This document shows, one piece after another, positions 50,602-59,624 of a stretch of DNA of 64,000 bases; positions within the stretch are counted from its first letter, which is position 1, and each line of letters starts with the position of its first letter. The stretch comes from Salinimicrobium sediminilitoris (GTDB lineage: Bacteria; Bacteroidota; Bacteroidia; Flavobacteriales; Flavobacteriaceae), in the NCBI RefSeq assembly GCF_020866905.1, contig NZ_JAIVCC010000005.1, positions 358,081 through 422,080 of the forward strand, in the 5' to 3' direction. A program made the position numbers and the translations under genes. A model generated the notes under the pieces. The model did no database searches. It was not told the DNA's origin and saw only the letters and a program-made list of their open reading frames with translations.

Positions 50602-51722
50602 CTACCTATCAGGTTAAATGCTCCTTTGGTCAGGATTTGTTTTCCTCTTAATGCTTCTGGATCTTCAACTGCTGTAAACCCGTTATAGGTTGCTTGTGGC
50701 TTCACCTGGACACGGGTGAAAAGATATTCATCCCCGTTCCTGTTTTCTAAAACCAGCACATAATGCGCATTGTCAACTTCTACAATTGCAGCTTCGGGAA
50801 GGGCGGGAAGCTGTTTGCTGTCGGTAATGATCTTTGCTTCCACAAACATACCTACCGCGAATTTACTTTTAAGACTATCTTCAAGATGAGCATGGATCCC
50901 CGCCATACGATCTTCATCAATACTTTTTCCCACTAACCATATCTCGCCGTCATAATTCTTCGAGGGCTCCTGGGGCAGGCTAAAATTGATCTTTTGTCCT
51001 TCCCTTATCTTCATTAAGTCCTTTTCAAAAGCATTTAGTTCAAGGTGAAGATGTTCTGTGTTCACTATTTCCATGATATTATGAGTGGGTTCCACAAACA
51101 TTCCCTTTGTGACATTTACCCGGTCAACTGTACCGCTAATGGGGGAATAAATGTTAATTTCTGAAGTAACTTGTCCTGCTTCTACTTTTTGAGGATCAAT
51201 ATTCAACATTTGAAGCTTTTTCCGCAGGCCGTTGTAACGCGCCAACCCACTTTTGTATTCGCTTTCCACTCTTAGGAAGTTCTTCTTTGAAGTGATGTTT
51301 TCATCGAGCATTATTTGCTGCCTTTCATATTCAGCCTTCAGGAAATCGAGTTGCCCCGCCAGCTCCAGGTATTCCTGCTGGAGCTCAATATATTTTGGAT
51401 TCTCAAGACTAAGTAAAAGCTGCCCCCGTTGCACGCTGTTTCCTTCCAGGAGAGGTGCCCGCTTCACATATCCTCCTTCAAAAACATTGATCTGCGCCCT
51501 GTTTTCGGGCGGGACATCGACCTTCCCATTTACTCGAATGATCTCCGGAAAATCTTTTTCTGTTAGTTCCCCGAGTTCCATCCGGTTATGGTCAAACTGT
51601 TCTTTGGTGATGACAATTCCCTCCCGGTCCTCATTCAATTCAACTTTGGCTACTTCGGGTTCAGATTTACATGAAGTGAGGAGTAGCACTGTCAAAAAGG
51701 GTAAAATTTTAATACTTTTCAT
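50598..51722 (-). CDS. RND efflux periplasmic adaptor (CusB/CzcB-like) lipoprotein
   Basis: A 374-residue membrane-fusion protein. The signal peptide ends in a lipobox TSC at about residue 18 (FLTVLLLTSCKS). A barrel-sandwich/lipoyl domain with INVFEGGYVKRAPLLEGNSV, a helical hairpin (about 115-180) and a beta-barrel domain (NIYSPISGTVDRVNVTKGMF) follow. It links the RND pump with the outer-membrane channel. It overlaps the pump gene by four bases and is the last gene of the efflux operon. Confidence 0.9.
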   Translation of the reverse strand: MKSIKILPFLTVLLLTSCKSEPEVAKVELNEDREGIVITKEQFDHNRMELGELTEKDFPEIIRVNGKVDVPPENRAQINVFEGGYVKRAPLLEGNSVQRGQLLLSLENPKYIELQQEYLELAGQLDFLKAEYERQQIMLDENITSKKNFLRVESEYKSGLARYNGLRKKLQMLNIDPQKVEAGQVTSEINIYSPISGTVDRVNVTKGMFVEPTHNIMEIVNTEHLHLELNAFEKDLMKIREGQKINFSLPQEPSKNYDGEIWLVGKSIDEDRMAGIHAHLEDSLKSKFAVGMFVEAKIITDSKQLPALPEAAIVEVDNAHYVLVLENRNGDEYLFTRVQVKPQATYNGFTAVEDPEALRGKQILTKGAFNLIGS

Positions 51723-54700
51723 TGTTCTAAGATCATTAATTGATTTACGGCGATCACAGTTTGATTGTAGGCATACAGGGTGTCGAGATATGACAACCTA
51801 ATCCTGTAAGCATTCTCGAGGCTTAGAATGTACTGGAAGAAATCGATCTCCCCGTTTTGATAGCCAAGATTTGCAGTTCTTAAAATTTCTTCTGAAAGTT
51901 CATTTCCTTCCTGTTGATAGTAGGAAAGGGCCTCCGCATGTTTCTCCAACTGTGTCATAAGCTGAAGGTATTTTGTTTCGAGCAGCCGTTCGTTTTGCAG
52001 GGCTTCTTCAGTAGCGATTTCTGTTGCTATTCTTGAAGCTTTAATCCTGGCTGCATTTCCGCTGAAGAGAATAGGAATACGAAGTCCTGCCTGGTATCCT
52101 GAAAGATGATCATTAATGTCTTCATTTAATCCGCGAAAGTAGCTGAAGGTAATTTCCGGCAGGAGGCGCTGCTTTTCCACTGAATTTTCGGCTTTTGCGA
52201 GGGAAATACGTTGTTCATAAAGTCGCTTAAGCACATGTTGATCTACACTCATCCTGGTGATCTCCAATTTTTCCAGTGGAGCCTGTGCAATCCTCAACTC
52301 TTCCTCTGCCTGTACAAGCTTCATTAGGTTGGTGTAGGCAAAGCTTACTTCAGCTTCGGCTTTTTTAAGCTCCAGCTCAAGTTCCCGTTGCCGGGCCTGG
52401 GCCGTGATCTTTTCCAGGTAATTGGTTTCTCCCAGTTCAAACCTCCGCCTGGCGGCATTTGAGAAGTTGCTGTAGAGGGTGTCGATCACATAAAAAGTTT
52501 TTCTCTTTTCCTGTGCATATTGATATTCCAGGTAACTCAAAGCGAGTTCCTGTTCCAGGGCTTTTCTGGCGAATTCATAATTGAGCCTTTCAAACTTTGT
52601 ACTTTCCTTGTACCGCTTTAATTGCGCAAAGTAGAAGGTGGGGAAATCAAGGCTTTGATCTACTCCAAACATTTTTAGCGGCTCTCCATTGGCTAGAGAT
52701 TCGACATTATTCCGGCTGTAATAGATATCGGTTTTATTAAAACTAAAAGCAGCACCTTTTAATGCTTCAGCCTGGTCTACCTGTAATGCGGCGGCTTTTA
52801 TCCCTGCGTTATTCTCCAATGCAAGAGACAGGAGCTCATCGTAACTAAGCGTTTTTTGCTGCGCTACGCCCGGAATAGAGAAAAGTAGCAGGATGAAGAG
52901 AAGTTTTTTCTTTTTACCTGTCTTTGTTTTGCGAGTTTTTTTGTCGCTTTTTCCAAAAATGGAATATAGAATCGGCAGCACAATCAAAGTGAGGAAAGTA
53001 GCCGTGACCAGTCCGCCAATGACCACTGTGGCCAGCGGTCTTTGAACTTCTGCTCCCGCATTGGTAGAAACCGCCATGGGAAGAAATCCCAGGGCTGCGG
53101 CAGAGGCTGTGAGCAGCACGGCCCGCAAACGATCTTTAGCCCCCTGTCTTACAAGTTCATCTCCATGTTCCATTCCATGATCCTTTAAATGATTAAAGTG
53201 TTCGATGAGTACAATTCCGTTCAAAACGGCAATCCCGAAGAGGGCAATAAAACCTACCCCGGCCGAAATGCTAAAGGGCATATCCCGCAGCCATAATAAC
53301 CACACTCCACCTACTGCTGCCAGGGGAATGGCCGAATAGATTATGAGGGTTTCCTTTATGGAATTAAAGGCAAAGTACAGCATGAAGAATATAAGAATAA
53401 GTGCTACCGGCACTGCATACTTCAACCTGTTGGAAGCTTTTTGAAGATTCTCAAATTGTCCGCCGTAGGAGACGGTGTAACCGGGTGGTAGGTCCAGGTT
53501 GTTATTGATGATCTCCTGTACATCATCTACAACCGACTGCAGGTCCCGGTTTCTTACATTAATACCTACAACAATTCGCCTTTGGGTTTCATCACGGGAG
53601 ATTTTGGCGGCGGTCTTTTGGTAGGATACATCAGCAACCTCACTAAGAGGAATTTTGCCACCTGCGGGAAGATCCACATAAAGGTTCTGTAAGTTATCGA
53701 TATCCCTCCGGTTTTCTTCATCCAGCCTTACCACCATGTCAAAACGTTTTTCCCCTTCAAAAACACTTCCCACGGTCTTCCCTCCAAATGCCATACTTAG
53801 AACTTCGTTAATGTCGGCAACGTTCAATCCGTACCTGGCGATCTCACTTCGGTTATAATTAACAGCCATTTGGGGCAGGCCTTCTACTTTTTCTACGGTA
53901 ATATCGGCAGCACCTTCTACGTTCCTTATAAGATCTTCTATTTGTGAGGCTTTACTACTCAAAATTCCGAGATCTTCTCCAAATATTTTTATCGCGATAT
54001 CTGCCCTTACTCCTGTGATGAGTTCATTAAATCTCATTTCTATTGGCTGAGTGAATTCTACTGCCATCCCCGGCATAACTTCCAGCGCCTCCTTTATTTT
54101 ATCGGCGAGCTCGTCCTTACTGTTTGCACTTACCCATTCACTTTTGGGTTTAAGGGTAACAATCACATCGCTTTCTTCCATTGACATAGGATCTGTGGGA
54201 ACTTCTGCAGCACCTATTCGGGAGACTACCTGGTCTACTTCAGGAAATTTTTCGATCAAAATGCGTTCTATTTCCGTAGTGATTTCAATAGTCTTGCTAA
54301 GGGAAGTACCCGTTTTTAAAACCGGCTGGATAACAAAATCCCCTTCATCCAGAGTTGGTACAAATTCTCCTCCCATAGTTGTATACAGGTAAACGCTCGC
54401 CGCCAGCAGGATTACAGCCAGTACCAGCACCACTTTTTTGATCTTTAACGCCCGGGTAATCGAAGCATCATAACTATTGTTAAGGAATTTCATTAACCTC
54501 ACCGACCAGTTTTTTGGGCTTGGTTTTGAAGGCTTGAGAAAAATGGAGGAAACTACCGGCACATAAGTGAAGCAGAGGATCATGGCGCCAACAAGGGCGA
54601 AACTAAAAGTAAGTGCCATAGGCCTGAACATTTTTCCTTCCACTCCTGTTAAAGAGAGAATAGGAATAAAAACGATGAGGATGATCAATTGTCCAAAGAC

Positions 54701-56059
54701 TGCAGAATTCATCATTTTTGAGGCCCCTGTAAGAGTGACTTTATCTTTTAATTCCTGTCTTTCCTGTTTTTGAAGCCCTTCAAAATCATCACTCTTACTG
54801 TTTATTTTGAAAGCAATAAATTCTACTATTATCACTGCCCCGTCTATGATGATACCAAAATCTATAGCCCCCAGGCTCATTAAATTGGCATCCACACCAA
54901 AGGTGTACATCATGGAAAGGGCAAAGAGCATGGCAAGTGGGATCACAGAGCCCACAACAAGCCCGGATCTTATATTTCCCAAAAGCAGAACCACCACGAA
55001 GATCACGATTAGAAAACCTAATACGAGGTTTTCTGTAATGGTAAAGGTGGTTTTGTCAATTAGCAGGCTACGGTCAAGAAAGCCGTTAATGTAGATCCCT
55101 TCGGGAAGGGTTTCAGAAATTGATGCCACCCGTTCCTGTACAGCCTCAATTACTTTTTTAGAATTCGCATCCTTCAGCATCATTACCTGCCCCAGTACCT
55201 TTTCCCCTTCAGCATTTCCTGTAATTGCCCCATAGCGCGTAGCCCTTCCAAAGCCTACTTCAGCAATATCACCTATATAGACAGGAATTCCGTTCCTGTT
55301 CTTAACCACAATATTCTCAATATCCTCCAGGGAACTAACCAAACCTTCTCCCCGAATAAAATATGCCTGATTCTCCTTTTCAATGTACCCGCCTCCCGCA
55401 ACACTATTATTCTTTTCAAGAGCTGTAAAAACATCGGCAGCAGTAATATCCATGGCTGCGAGTTTTTCTGTTTTTATGGCCACTTCATACTGCTTCAGGT
55501 TTCCGCCCCAGCTATTTACTTCCACCACACCCGGTATTCCCGAAAGCTGTCTTCTCACGATCCAATCCTGTATGGTACGAAGGTCGGTAGGAGAATATCT
55601 GTCCTCATAGCCCGGTTTAACATCCAGAATGTATTGGTAGATCTCTCCAAGCCCTGTGGTGATCGGACCCATCTCGGGCGTACCAAAACCTTCGGGAATA
55701 GATTGTGCTGCAGCATCGATCTTTTCGGCAATAAGCTGCCGTGGCCGGTAAGGCCCCATGTCATCCTCGAAAACAATGGTGACAACAGATAATCCAAATT
55801 TTGATACTGAACGTATCTCCACTACTCCGGGAAGATTGGCCATTTCCAGCTCAATGGGAGCGGTAATGAACTGTTCCATATCCTGTGTGGAAAGGTTTTG
55901 CGAAGTGGTGATCACCTGCACCTGGTTATTTGTAATATCGGGAACCGCGCCAATGGGGATCTGGGTGAGGGAGTATATCCCGTAGCCCACCATGACGAGG
56001 GTTAGCAGAAGAATGACTAGTTTATGGGTTAAACTAAACCGGATTATTCGTGTTAGCAT
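51719..56059 (-). CDS. Heavy-metal RND efflux pump fused to a TolC-type channel (CzcA/CusA-CusC)
   Basis: A 1446-residue fusion. Residues 1 to about 1040 form an HME-type RND transporter: first membrane segment and IPIGAVPDITNNQVQV, the proton-relay segment SLGAIDFGIIIDGAVIIVEF typical of heavy-metal pumps, and 12 membrane segments. After a Lys-rich linker lies a signal-peptide-like segment (LLFILLLFSIPGVAQQ, about 1050-1066), then a TolC/CusC-like part (about 1067-1446) with two repeats of long helices. It would export Cu(I), Ag(I), Zn, Co or Cd. It follows a His-rich gene by 59 bases. Confidence 0.93.
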   Translation of the reverse strand: MLTRIIRFSLTHKLVILLLTLVMVGYGIYSLTQIPIGAVPDITNNQVQVITTSQNLSTQDMEQFITAPIELEMANLPGVVEIRSVSKFGLSVVTIVFEDDMGPYRPRQLIAEKIDAAAQSIPEGFGTPEMGPITTGLGEIYQYILDVKPGYEDRYSPTDLRTIQDWIVRRQLSGIPGVVEVNSWGGNLKQYEVAIKTEKLAAMDITAADVFTALEKNNSVAGGGYIEKENQAYFIRGEGLVSSLEDIENIVVKNRNGIPVYIGDIAEVGFGRATRYGAITGNAEGEKVLGQVMMLKDANSKKVIEAVQERVASISETLPEGIYINGFLDRSLLIDKTTFTITENLVLGFLIVIFVVVLLLGNIRSGLVVGSVIPLAMLFALSMMYTFGVDANLMSLGAIDFGIIIDGAVIIVEFIAFKINSKSDDFEGLQKQERQELKDKVTLTGASKMMNSAVFGQLIILIVFIPILSLTGVEGKMFRPMALTFSFALVGAMILCFTYVPVVSSIFLKPSKPSPKNWSVRLMKFLNNSYDASITRALKIKKVVLVLAVILLAASVYLYTTMGGEFVPTLDEGDFVIQPVLKTGTSLSKTIEITTEIERILIEKFPEVDQVVSRIGAAEVPTDPMSMEESDVIVTLKPKSEWVSANSKDELADKIKEALEVMPGMAVEFTQPIEMRFNELITGVRADIAIKIFGEDLGILSSKASQIEDLIRNVEGAADITVEKVEGLPQMAVNYNRSEIARYGLNVADINEVLSMAFGGKTVGSVFEGEKRFDMVVRLDEENRRDIDNLQNLYVDLPAGGKIPLSEVADVSYQKTAAKISRDETQRRIVVGINVRNRDLQSVVDDVQEIINNNLDLPPGYTVSYGGQFENLQKASNRLKYAVPVALILIFFMLYFAFNSIKETLIIYSAIPLAAVGGVWLLWLRDMPFSISAGVGFIALFGIAVLNGIVLIEHFNHLKDHGMEHGDELVRQGAKDRLRAVLLTASAAALGFLPMAVSTNAGAEVQRPLATVVIGGLVTATFLTLIVLPILYSIFGKSDKKTRKTKTGKKKKLLFILLLFSIPGVAQQKTLSYDELLSLALENNAGIKAAALQVDQAEALKGAAFSFNKTDIYYSRNNVESLANGEPLKMFGVDQSLDFPTFYFAQLKRYKESTKFERLNYEFARKALEQELALSYLEYQYAQEKRKTFYVIDTLYSNFSNAARRRFELGETNYLEKITAQARQRELELELKKAEAEVSFAYTNLMKLVQAEEELRIAQAPLEKLEITRMSVDQHVLKRLYEQRISLAKAENSVEKQRLLPEITFSYFRGLNEDINDHLSGYQAGLRIPILFSGNAARIKASRIATEIATEEALQNERLLETKYLQLMTQLEKHAEALSYYQQEGNELSEEILRTANLGYQNGEIDFFQYILSLENAYRIRLSYLDTLYAYNQTVIAVNQLMILEQ

Positions 56060-56118
56060 AATTCAGAACTTCAATGTTGATTTTTCCGGGGGGACCGGCT
56101 TCAAAAAAATTGAGGGAA

Positions 56119-56505
56119 TTATGCTTGCCTGGGCGGCTGAAAGATATTCTGAATATTGACGGAAATGTAAATGTTGGTATGGAAATAGATTGCCCGTTGT
56201 TGTGAAACAAGTAGATTCTTTGCCAAGGGAGTTTCAAAATATTGCGGTACGAATAAATTTACTGTGGTTTGAGAATGGTCGTGCCTGAAAGGAAGATTCT
56301 CGTGTCCTTCATGAGAAGCTGAATGATCATCTTTGAGACTTCCGTAGTGTTTGGTGAGAAAAACGAAAAAAGAATCTCCGTAATTTTTTGAATGAACCTG
56401 TGCGTGTTCCACCAGTTCGTCAAGGGATAAAAAATCTGCAGCTCCAAAATTAAAGGATTGGACCAGGAGCAGTACCGACAGCGAAATGGAGATGAAAAAC
56501 TTCAT
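56119..56505 (-). CDS. Small secreted His-rich protein ahead of the metal pump
   Basis: A 128-residue protein with a signal peptide (MKFFISISLSVLLLVQSFNF) and a short His/Asp-rich stretch (DDHSASHEGHENLPFRHDHS) that could bind metal. Similar small genes stand in front of CzcA-type operons in Bacteroidota, in my experience, but the family has no name I can give. The ATG at 56505 follows a promoter element by eight bases; a TTG at 56535 is further upstream and less likely. It is first in the efflux operon. Confidence 0.65.
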   Translation of the reverse strand: MKFFISISLSVLLLVQSFNFGAADFLSLDELVEHAQVHSKNYGDSFFVFLTKHYGSLKDDHSASHEGHENLPFRHDHSQTTVNLFVPQYFETPLAKNLLVSQQRAIYFHTNIYISVNIQNIFQPPRQA

Positions 56506-56513
56506 AACTACCT

Positions 56514-56521
56514 CAAATTTA
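56514..56521 (-). promoter_or_regulatory. -7 element TAAATTTG of the efflux operon
   Basis: A perfect TAnnTTTG on the minus strand, eight bases before the ATG at 56505, so the operon mRNA may begin almost at its first codon. No clear TTG stands at -33. Confidence 0.5.
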
Positions 56522-56610
56522 CGAAATTTGCTCAAAAAAAAACCGGGGAAAACGAATTAGATTAATTCCGGTAATTTGCAACAACAACTTTTTTTCGTCG
56601 TCTTTATGAT

Positions 56611-57030
56611 ATGAAGAAAATTATAGTAGTGTTTCTGGCAGGTTTTCTTTCTGCCATTTCTTTTGCACAGGAAAAAGATTCCACAGTCGTAGAACAAGTT
56701 CGAATAAACGCAGATCTTGGTGTGGGGCAGGATTTCCTTGTCGATAAAACGAAGATTAAATTTTTAGGTGTGATATCAGATTCCCGTTGTCCGAAACAGG
56801 TAACATGTATCTGGCCCGGGGAGGCAAAGGTTTTGCTTGGAATAGAATTGAGCGGGGAATACTTTGAAAAAGAAGTGGTGCTCTCGGGTGGTGGTGCAGA
56901 GCTGGCACTTTCTGAAGTGCTTCAAATGCAGATGACCAAATTAATCCCGTATCCGGAAACGGCGAAAGGAATAGCTCCCGAAGAATACTGCCTCAGTTTT
57001 GTGGCTGTACTTCCGCAGAAAGATCAATGA
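56611..57030 (+). CDS. Small secreted protein with a conserved Cys-Trp motif
   Basis: A 139-residue protein. The signal peptide is MKKIIVVFLAGFLSAISFAQ, cut after AQ. The mature part holds SRCPKQVTCIWPGEAKVLL, a motif with two cysteines and a Trp that recurs in small periplasmic proteins of unknown role. It diverges from the efflux operon and overlaps the FeoB-associated gene on the opposite strand by seven bases. Its position between metal-efflux and iron-uptake genes hints at metal response but proves nothing. Confidence 0.7.
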   Translation: MKKIIVVFLAGFLSAISFAQEKDSTVVEQVRINADLGVGQDFLVDKTKIKFLGVISDSRCPKQVTCIWPGEAKVLLGIELSGEYFEKEVVLSGGGAELALSEVLQMQMTKLIPYPETAKGIAPEEYCLSFVAVLPQKDQ

Positions 57031-57176
57031 CAGCTTCCGCAGCTGGTCTCACATGCTTTCCCGCTTTTTTTCTTGCTTCCGAAGATAAATTTCGGCTTAT
57101 AGATGAACTTGGTGAACATGTAAACTACTGCTAAACCGAAGGTGATAAAGACAAGTATTTCCTGAAGTAATTCCAT
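57024..57176 (-). CDS. FeoB-associated Cys-rich membrane protein
   Basis: A 50-residue peptide with one membrane helix (about 4-22, LQEILVFITFGLAVVYMFT), a Lys-rich stretch and a Cys-rich tail (ACETSCGSCH). This matches the small FeoB-associated family (PF12669 type), which may bind iron or regulate FeoB. It begins four bases after the feoB stop, so it is the third gene of feoA-feoB. It is short enough to be missed in gene calling. Its stop region overlaps the gene on the other strand. Confidence 0.82.
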   Translation of the reverse strand: MELLQEILVFITFGLAVVYMFTKFIYKPKFIFGSKKKSGKACETSCGSCH

Positions 57177-57180
57177 AGTC

Positions 57181-59280
57181 TTATTTTAATATTTGAAAGG
57201 CCATTAAGGCTGCGATATAAGCTATGGCCGTCATAACTACTAATTGATATATAGGCCATTTCCAGGTGTTAGTTTCTCTTTTTACGATTGCTAGGGTACT
57301 CATACATTGCATTGCAAAAGCATAAAACAACAGTAAACTTATTCCACTTGCAAAGGTAAAGAGAGGTCCTCCCAGAATATGGTTGGTCTCCGATGCCATT
57401 CTTGCTTTTATGGTCTCTTCCTCGTCACTACCTACACTATAAATAGTAGCCAGCGTACCCACAAAAACTTCTCTTGCTGCAAAAGAACTCACAAGAGCTA
57501 TGCCAATTTTCCAGTCATAACCCAATGGAGCTACGGCCGGTTCAATTGCTTTTCCAACATTCCCGATATACGAATGCTGAAGCTTGTAGGAAGCCACCAG
57601 TTCATCGATCTCTTCTTCGGGTAAATAGGTTTCACTGTACTCGGTTTCGACTATCTCGCGGGCATTGCTGAAGTTATCTCCCGGCCCATAACTGGCCAGT
57701 ACCCATAAAATTATGGAAATTGCAAGGATGATCTTTCCGGCACCCAGGACAAAGGCTTTTGTCTTCTCCACTACATTTATACCCACATTCTTAAACATGG
57801 GCACTTTATAGTTGGGCATTTCAATAACGAAATAAGATTTGCTTTTGATCTTAAGGATCTTGTGCAGTATCCAGGCAGATCCTATGGCCATTGAAAAACC
57901 AAGAAGGTACAACAGCATGAGCGTTAAACCCTGAAGGTTGAATCCCATAAATGACTTATCGGGAATTACCAGGGCAATAATGATAAGGTAAACCGGTAGC
58001 CGGGCAGAGCAGGTTGTAAAAGGAACCACCAGGATAGTTATTAGTCTTTCTTTCCAGTCTTCAATATTCCTGGAGGCCATAACCGCAGGGATAGCACACG
58101 CAGTACCCGATACCAGTGGCACAACACTTTTTCCGCTAAGTCCAAAACGACGCATGGTCCTGTCCATAAGGAACACCACACGGCTCATGTAACCACTTTC
58201 TTCTAAGATTGAAATGAACAAAAAGAGAAAAGCGATCTGCGGAATAAAGATCACGATCCCTCCAAGTCCTGGGATGATCCCTTCAGCAATAAGATCTGTG
58301 AAGGGGCCCGGAGGCATAAAATCTCTTGTAATTTCACTAAGCTTTGCAAAAGAGGCATCAATAAAATCCATAGGATAACTCGACCAGTCGTAGATAGCCT
58401 GGAAAATAAGAAGCAGAATAGCAAAGAAGATCGCATAGCCCCAAATTTTATGGGTGAGGATCCTGTCCATTTGAGCACGTAAACCTCTGGCAGCATTTAC
58501 ATCTACCGTCATTGTCTCTTTAAGGACATTATTAATGAACTGATATCGCAGAATGGTCTCTTTTTGCTGCATCCTCTTAAGAGCACCCTCATCTTTGGTC
58601 ACAAAATCTTCCCTAAGGGTATCACTATTTCGGTTTACATTTCCAAAATTCACGTCCTGGGTAATTACCAGCCAGAGCTTATATAATGATTGATTAGGAA
58701 AGGCATTTCGCAACCTGCCAAAATATTCCGGATCCATTCTGGAAGCATTAAGACAGGGTTCGGTAGAAATGTGCCGGTAATTCAGAATATGCTCTTTTAG
58801 CTCATCAATTCCGGTTTTTTTTCTTGCACTTACCAAAACTACCTTTGTCTTCAATTCCTTTTCTAAAGCGGGAACATCAATTGAAATTCCTTTGCGCTTC
58901 ATCCTGTCGGCCATGTTGATAACCAGGATCGAAGGGATCTCAAGATCCTTGATCTGGGTGAAAAGTAAAAGATTACGCTTCAGGTTTTCCACGTCGCTCA
59001 CTACTACTGCAACATCTGGATAATCCTTGTCATTCTTATTAAGTAGTAGCTCGATGACCACGTTTTCATCAAGAGATGATGCATTTAAGCTGTATGTGCC
59101 GGGAAGATCGAGAATGTGTGCTTTAACATTCCGCGGAAGTTTACAAACTCCTTCTTTCTTCTCTACCGTGATCCCCGGGTAATTTCCTACCTGTTGGTTT
59201 AAGCCTGTGAGCTGATTGAAAACAGAAGTTTTCCCGGTATTAGGATTGCCAATTAATGCAACATTTATTTGTTTGGCCAT
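57181..59280 (-). CDS. feoB: Ferrous iron transport protein B
   Basis: A 699-residue Fe(II) transporter. The N-terminal G domain has GNPNTGKTSVFNQLTG (G1), a DLPGTYSL (G3) and INMADRMKRKG (G4-like) block. The membrane part has the two Gate domains around LVSGTACAIPAVMASR, FTTCSARLPVY and FAAREVF. It imports ferrous iron under reducing conditions. It follows feoA by two bases and is followed by the small Cys-rich partner. Confidence 0.96.
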   Translation of the reverse strand: MAKQINVALIGNPNTGKTSVFNQLTGLNQQVGNYPGITVEKKEGVCKLPRNVKAHILDLPGTYSLNASSLDENVVIELLLNKNDKDYPDVAVVVSDVENLKRNLLLFTQIKDLEIPSILVINMADRMKRKGISIDVPALEKELKTKVVLVSARKKTGIDELKEHILNYRHISTEPCLNASRMDPEYFGRLRNAFPNQSLYKLWLVITQDVNFGNVNRNSDTLREDFVTKDEGALKRMQQKETILRYQFINNVLKETMTVDVNAARGLRAQMDRILTHKIWGYAIFFAILLLIFQAIYDWSSYPMDFIDASFAKLSEITRDFMPPGPFTDLIAEGIIPGLGGIVIFIPQIAFLFLFISILEESGYMSRVVFLMDRTMRRFGLSGKSVVPLVSGTACAIPAVMASRNIEDWKERLITILVVPFTTCSARLPVYLIIIALVIPDKSFMGFNLQGLTLMLLYLLGFSMAIGSAWILHKILKIKSKSYFVIEMPNYKVPMFKNVGINVVEKTKAFVLGAGKIILAISIILWVLASYGPGDNFSNAREIVETEYSETYLPEEEIDELVASYKLQHSYIGNVGKAIEPAVAPLGYDWKIGIALVSSFAAREVFVGTLATIYSVGSDEEETIKARMASETNHILGGPLFTFASGISLLLFYAFAMQCMSTLAIVKRETNTWKWPIYQLVVMTAIAYIAALMAFQILK

Positions 59281-59282
59281 GA

Positions 59283-59513
59283 TCAGGGAATAATTTCAAT
59301 TTCAATTTGCAGGGCTGTCTCTTTTCTTATAGCCAGGTGGCTGCCGTTAATATTGAGATAAAGCGGATCCCTGAATGGAGCGGTTTGTACCAGCTCGACT
59401 TCATTGCCCGGCAGGCATCCCATCTCGAGAAGTTTTAGCGGAATTACCTCTGCTGAAATTTCCTTGATTATGCCTCGCTGGCCTCTTTTAAGATCGGCAA
59501 TGGTAGTGGTCAA
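59283..59513 (-). CDS. feoA: Ferrous iron transport protein A
   Basis: A 76-residue SH3-like cytoplasmic protein that supports FeoB. The family block LLEMGCLPGNEVELVQTAPF and the ending IRKETALQIEIE are clear. Start is a TTG at 59513 (TTG ACC ACT); no ATG fits. A promoter stands about 24 bases upstream. No operator like the one at 49048 lies in front of it. Confidence 0.92.
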   Translation of the reverse strand: MTTTIADLKRGQRGIIKEISAEVIPLKLLEMGCLPGNEVELVQTAPFRDPLYLNINGSHLAIRKETALQIEIEIIP

Positions 59514-59541
59514 TGTTTATTTAGATTGATTTTAAACAAGG

Positions 59542-59570
59542 CAAAAATAAGGCAAAATATACACTTACAA
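59542..59570 (-). promoter_or_regulatory. feoAB promoter
   Basis: On the minus strand TTG (59570-59568), 18 bases, then TATTTTTG (59549-59542). The leader before the feoA TTG start would be about 25 bases. Confidence 0.55.
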
Positions 59571-59624
59571 AAACTTGCACCCACAAAAGAAATTTTTATT
59601 CAGGCTTTCCTGATAAAGATCAGC

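Noticed and set aside
51719..56059. Pump-TolC fusion as a frameshift or assembly error
   Set aside because: The frame is uninterrupted and similar fusions are common in Bacteroidota.
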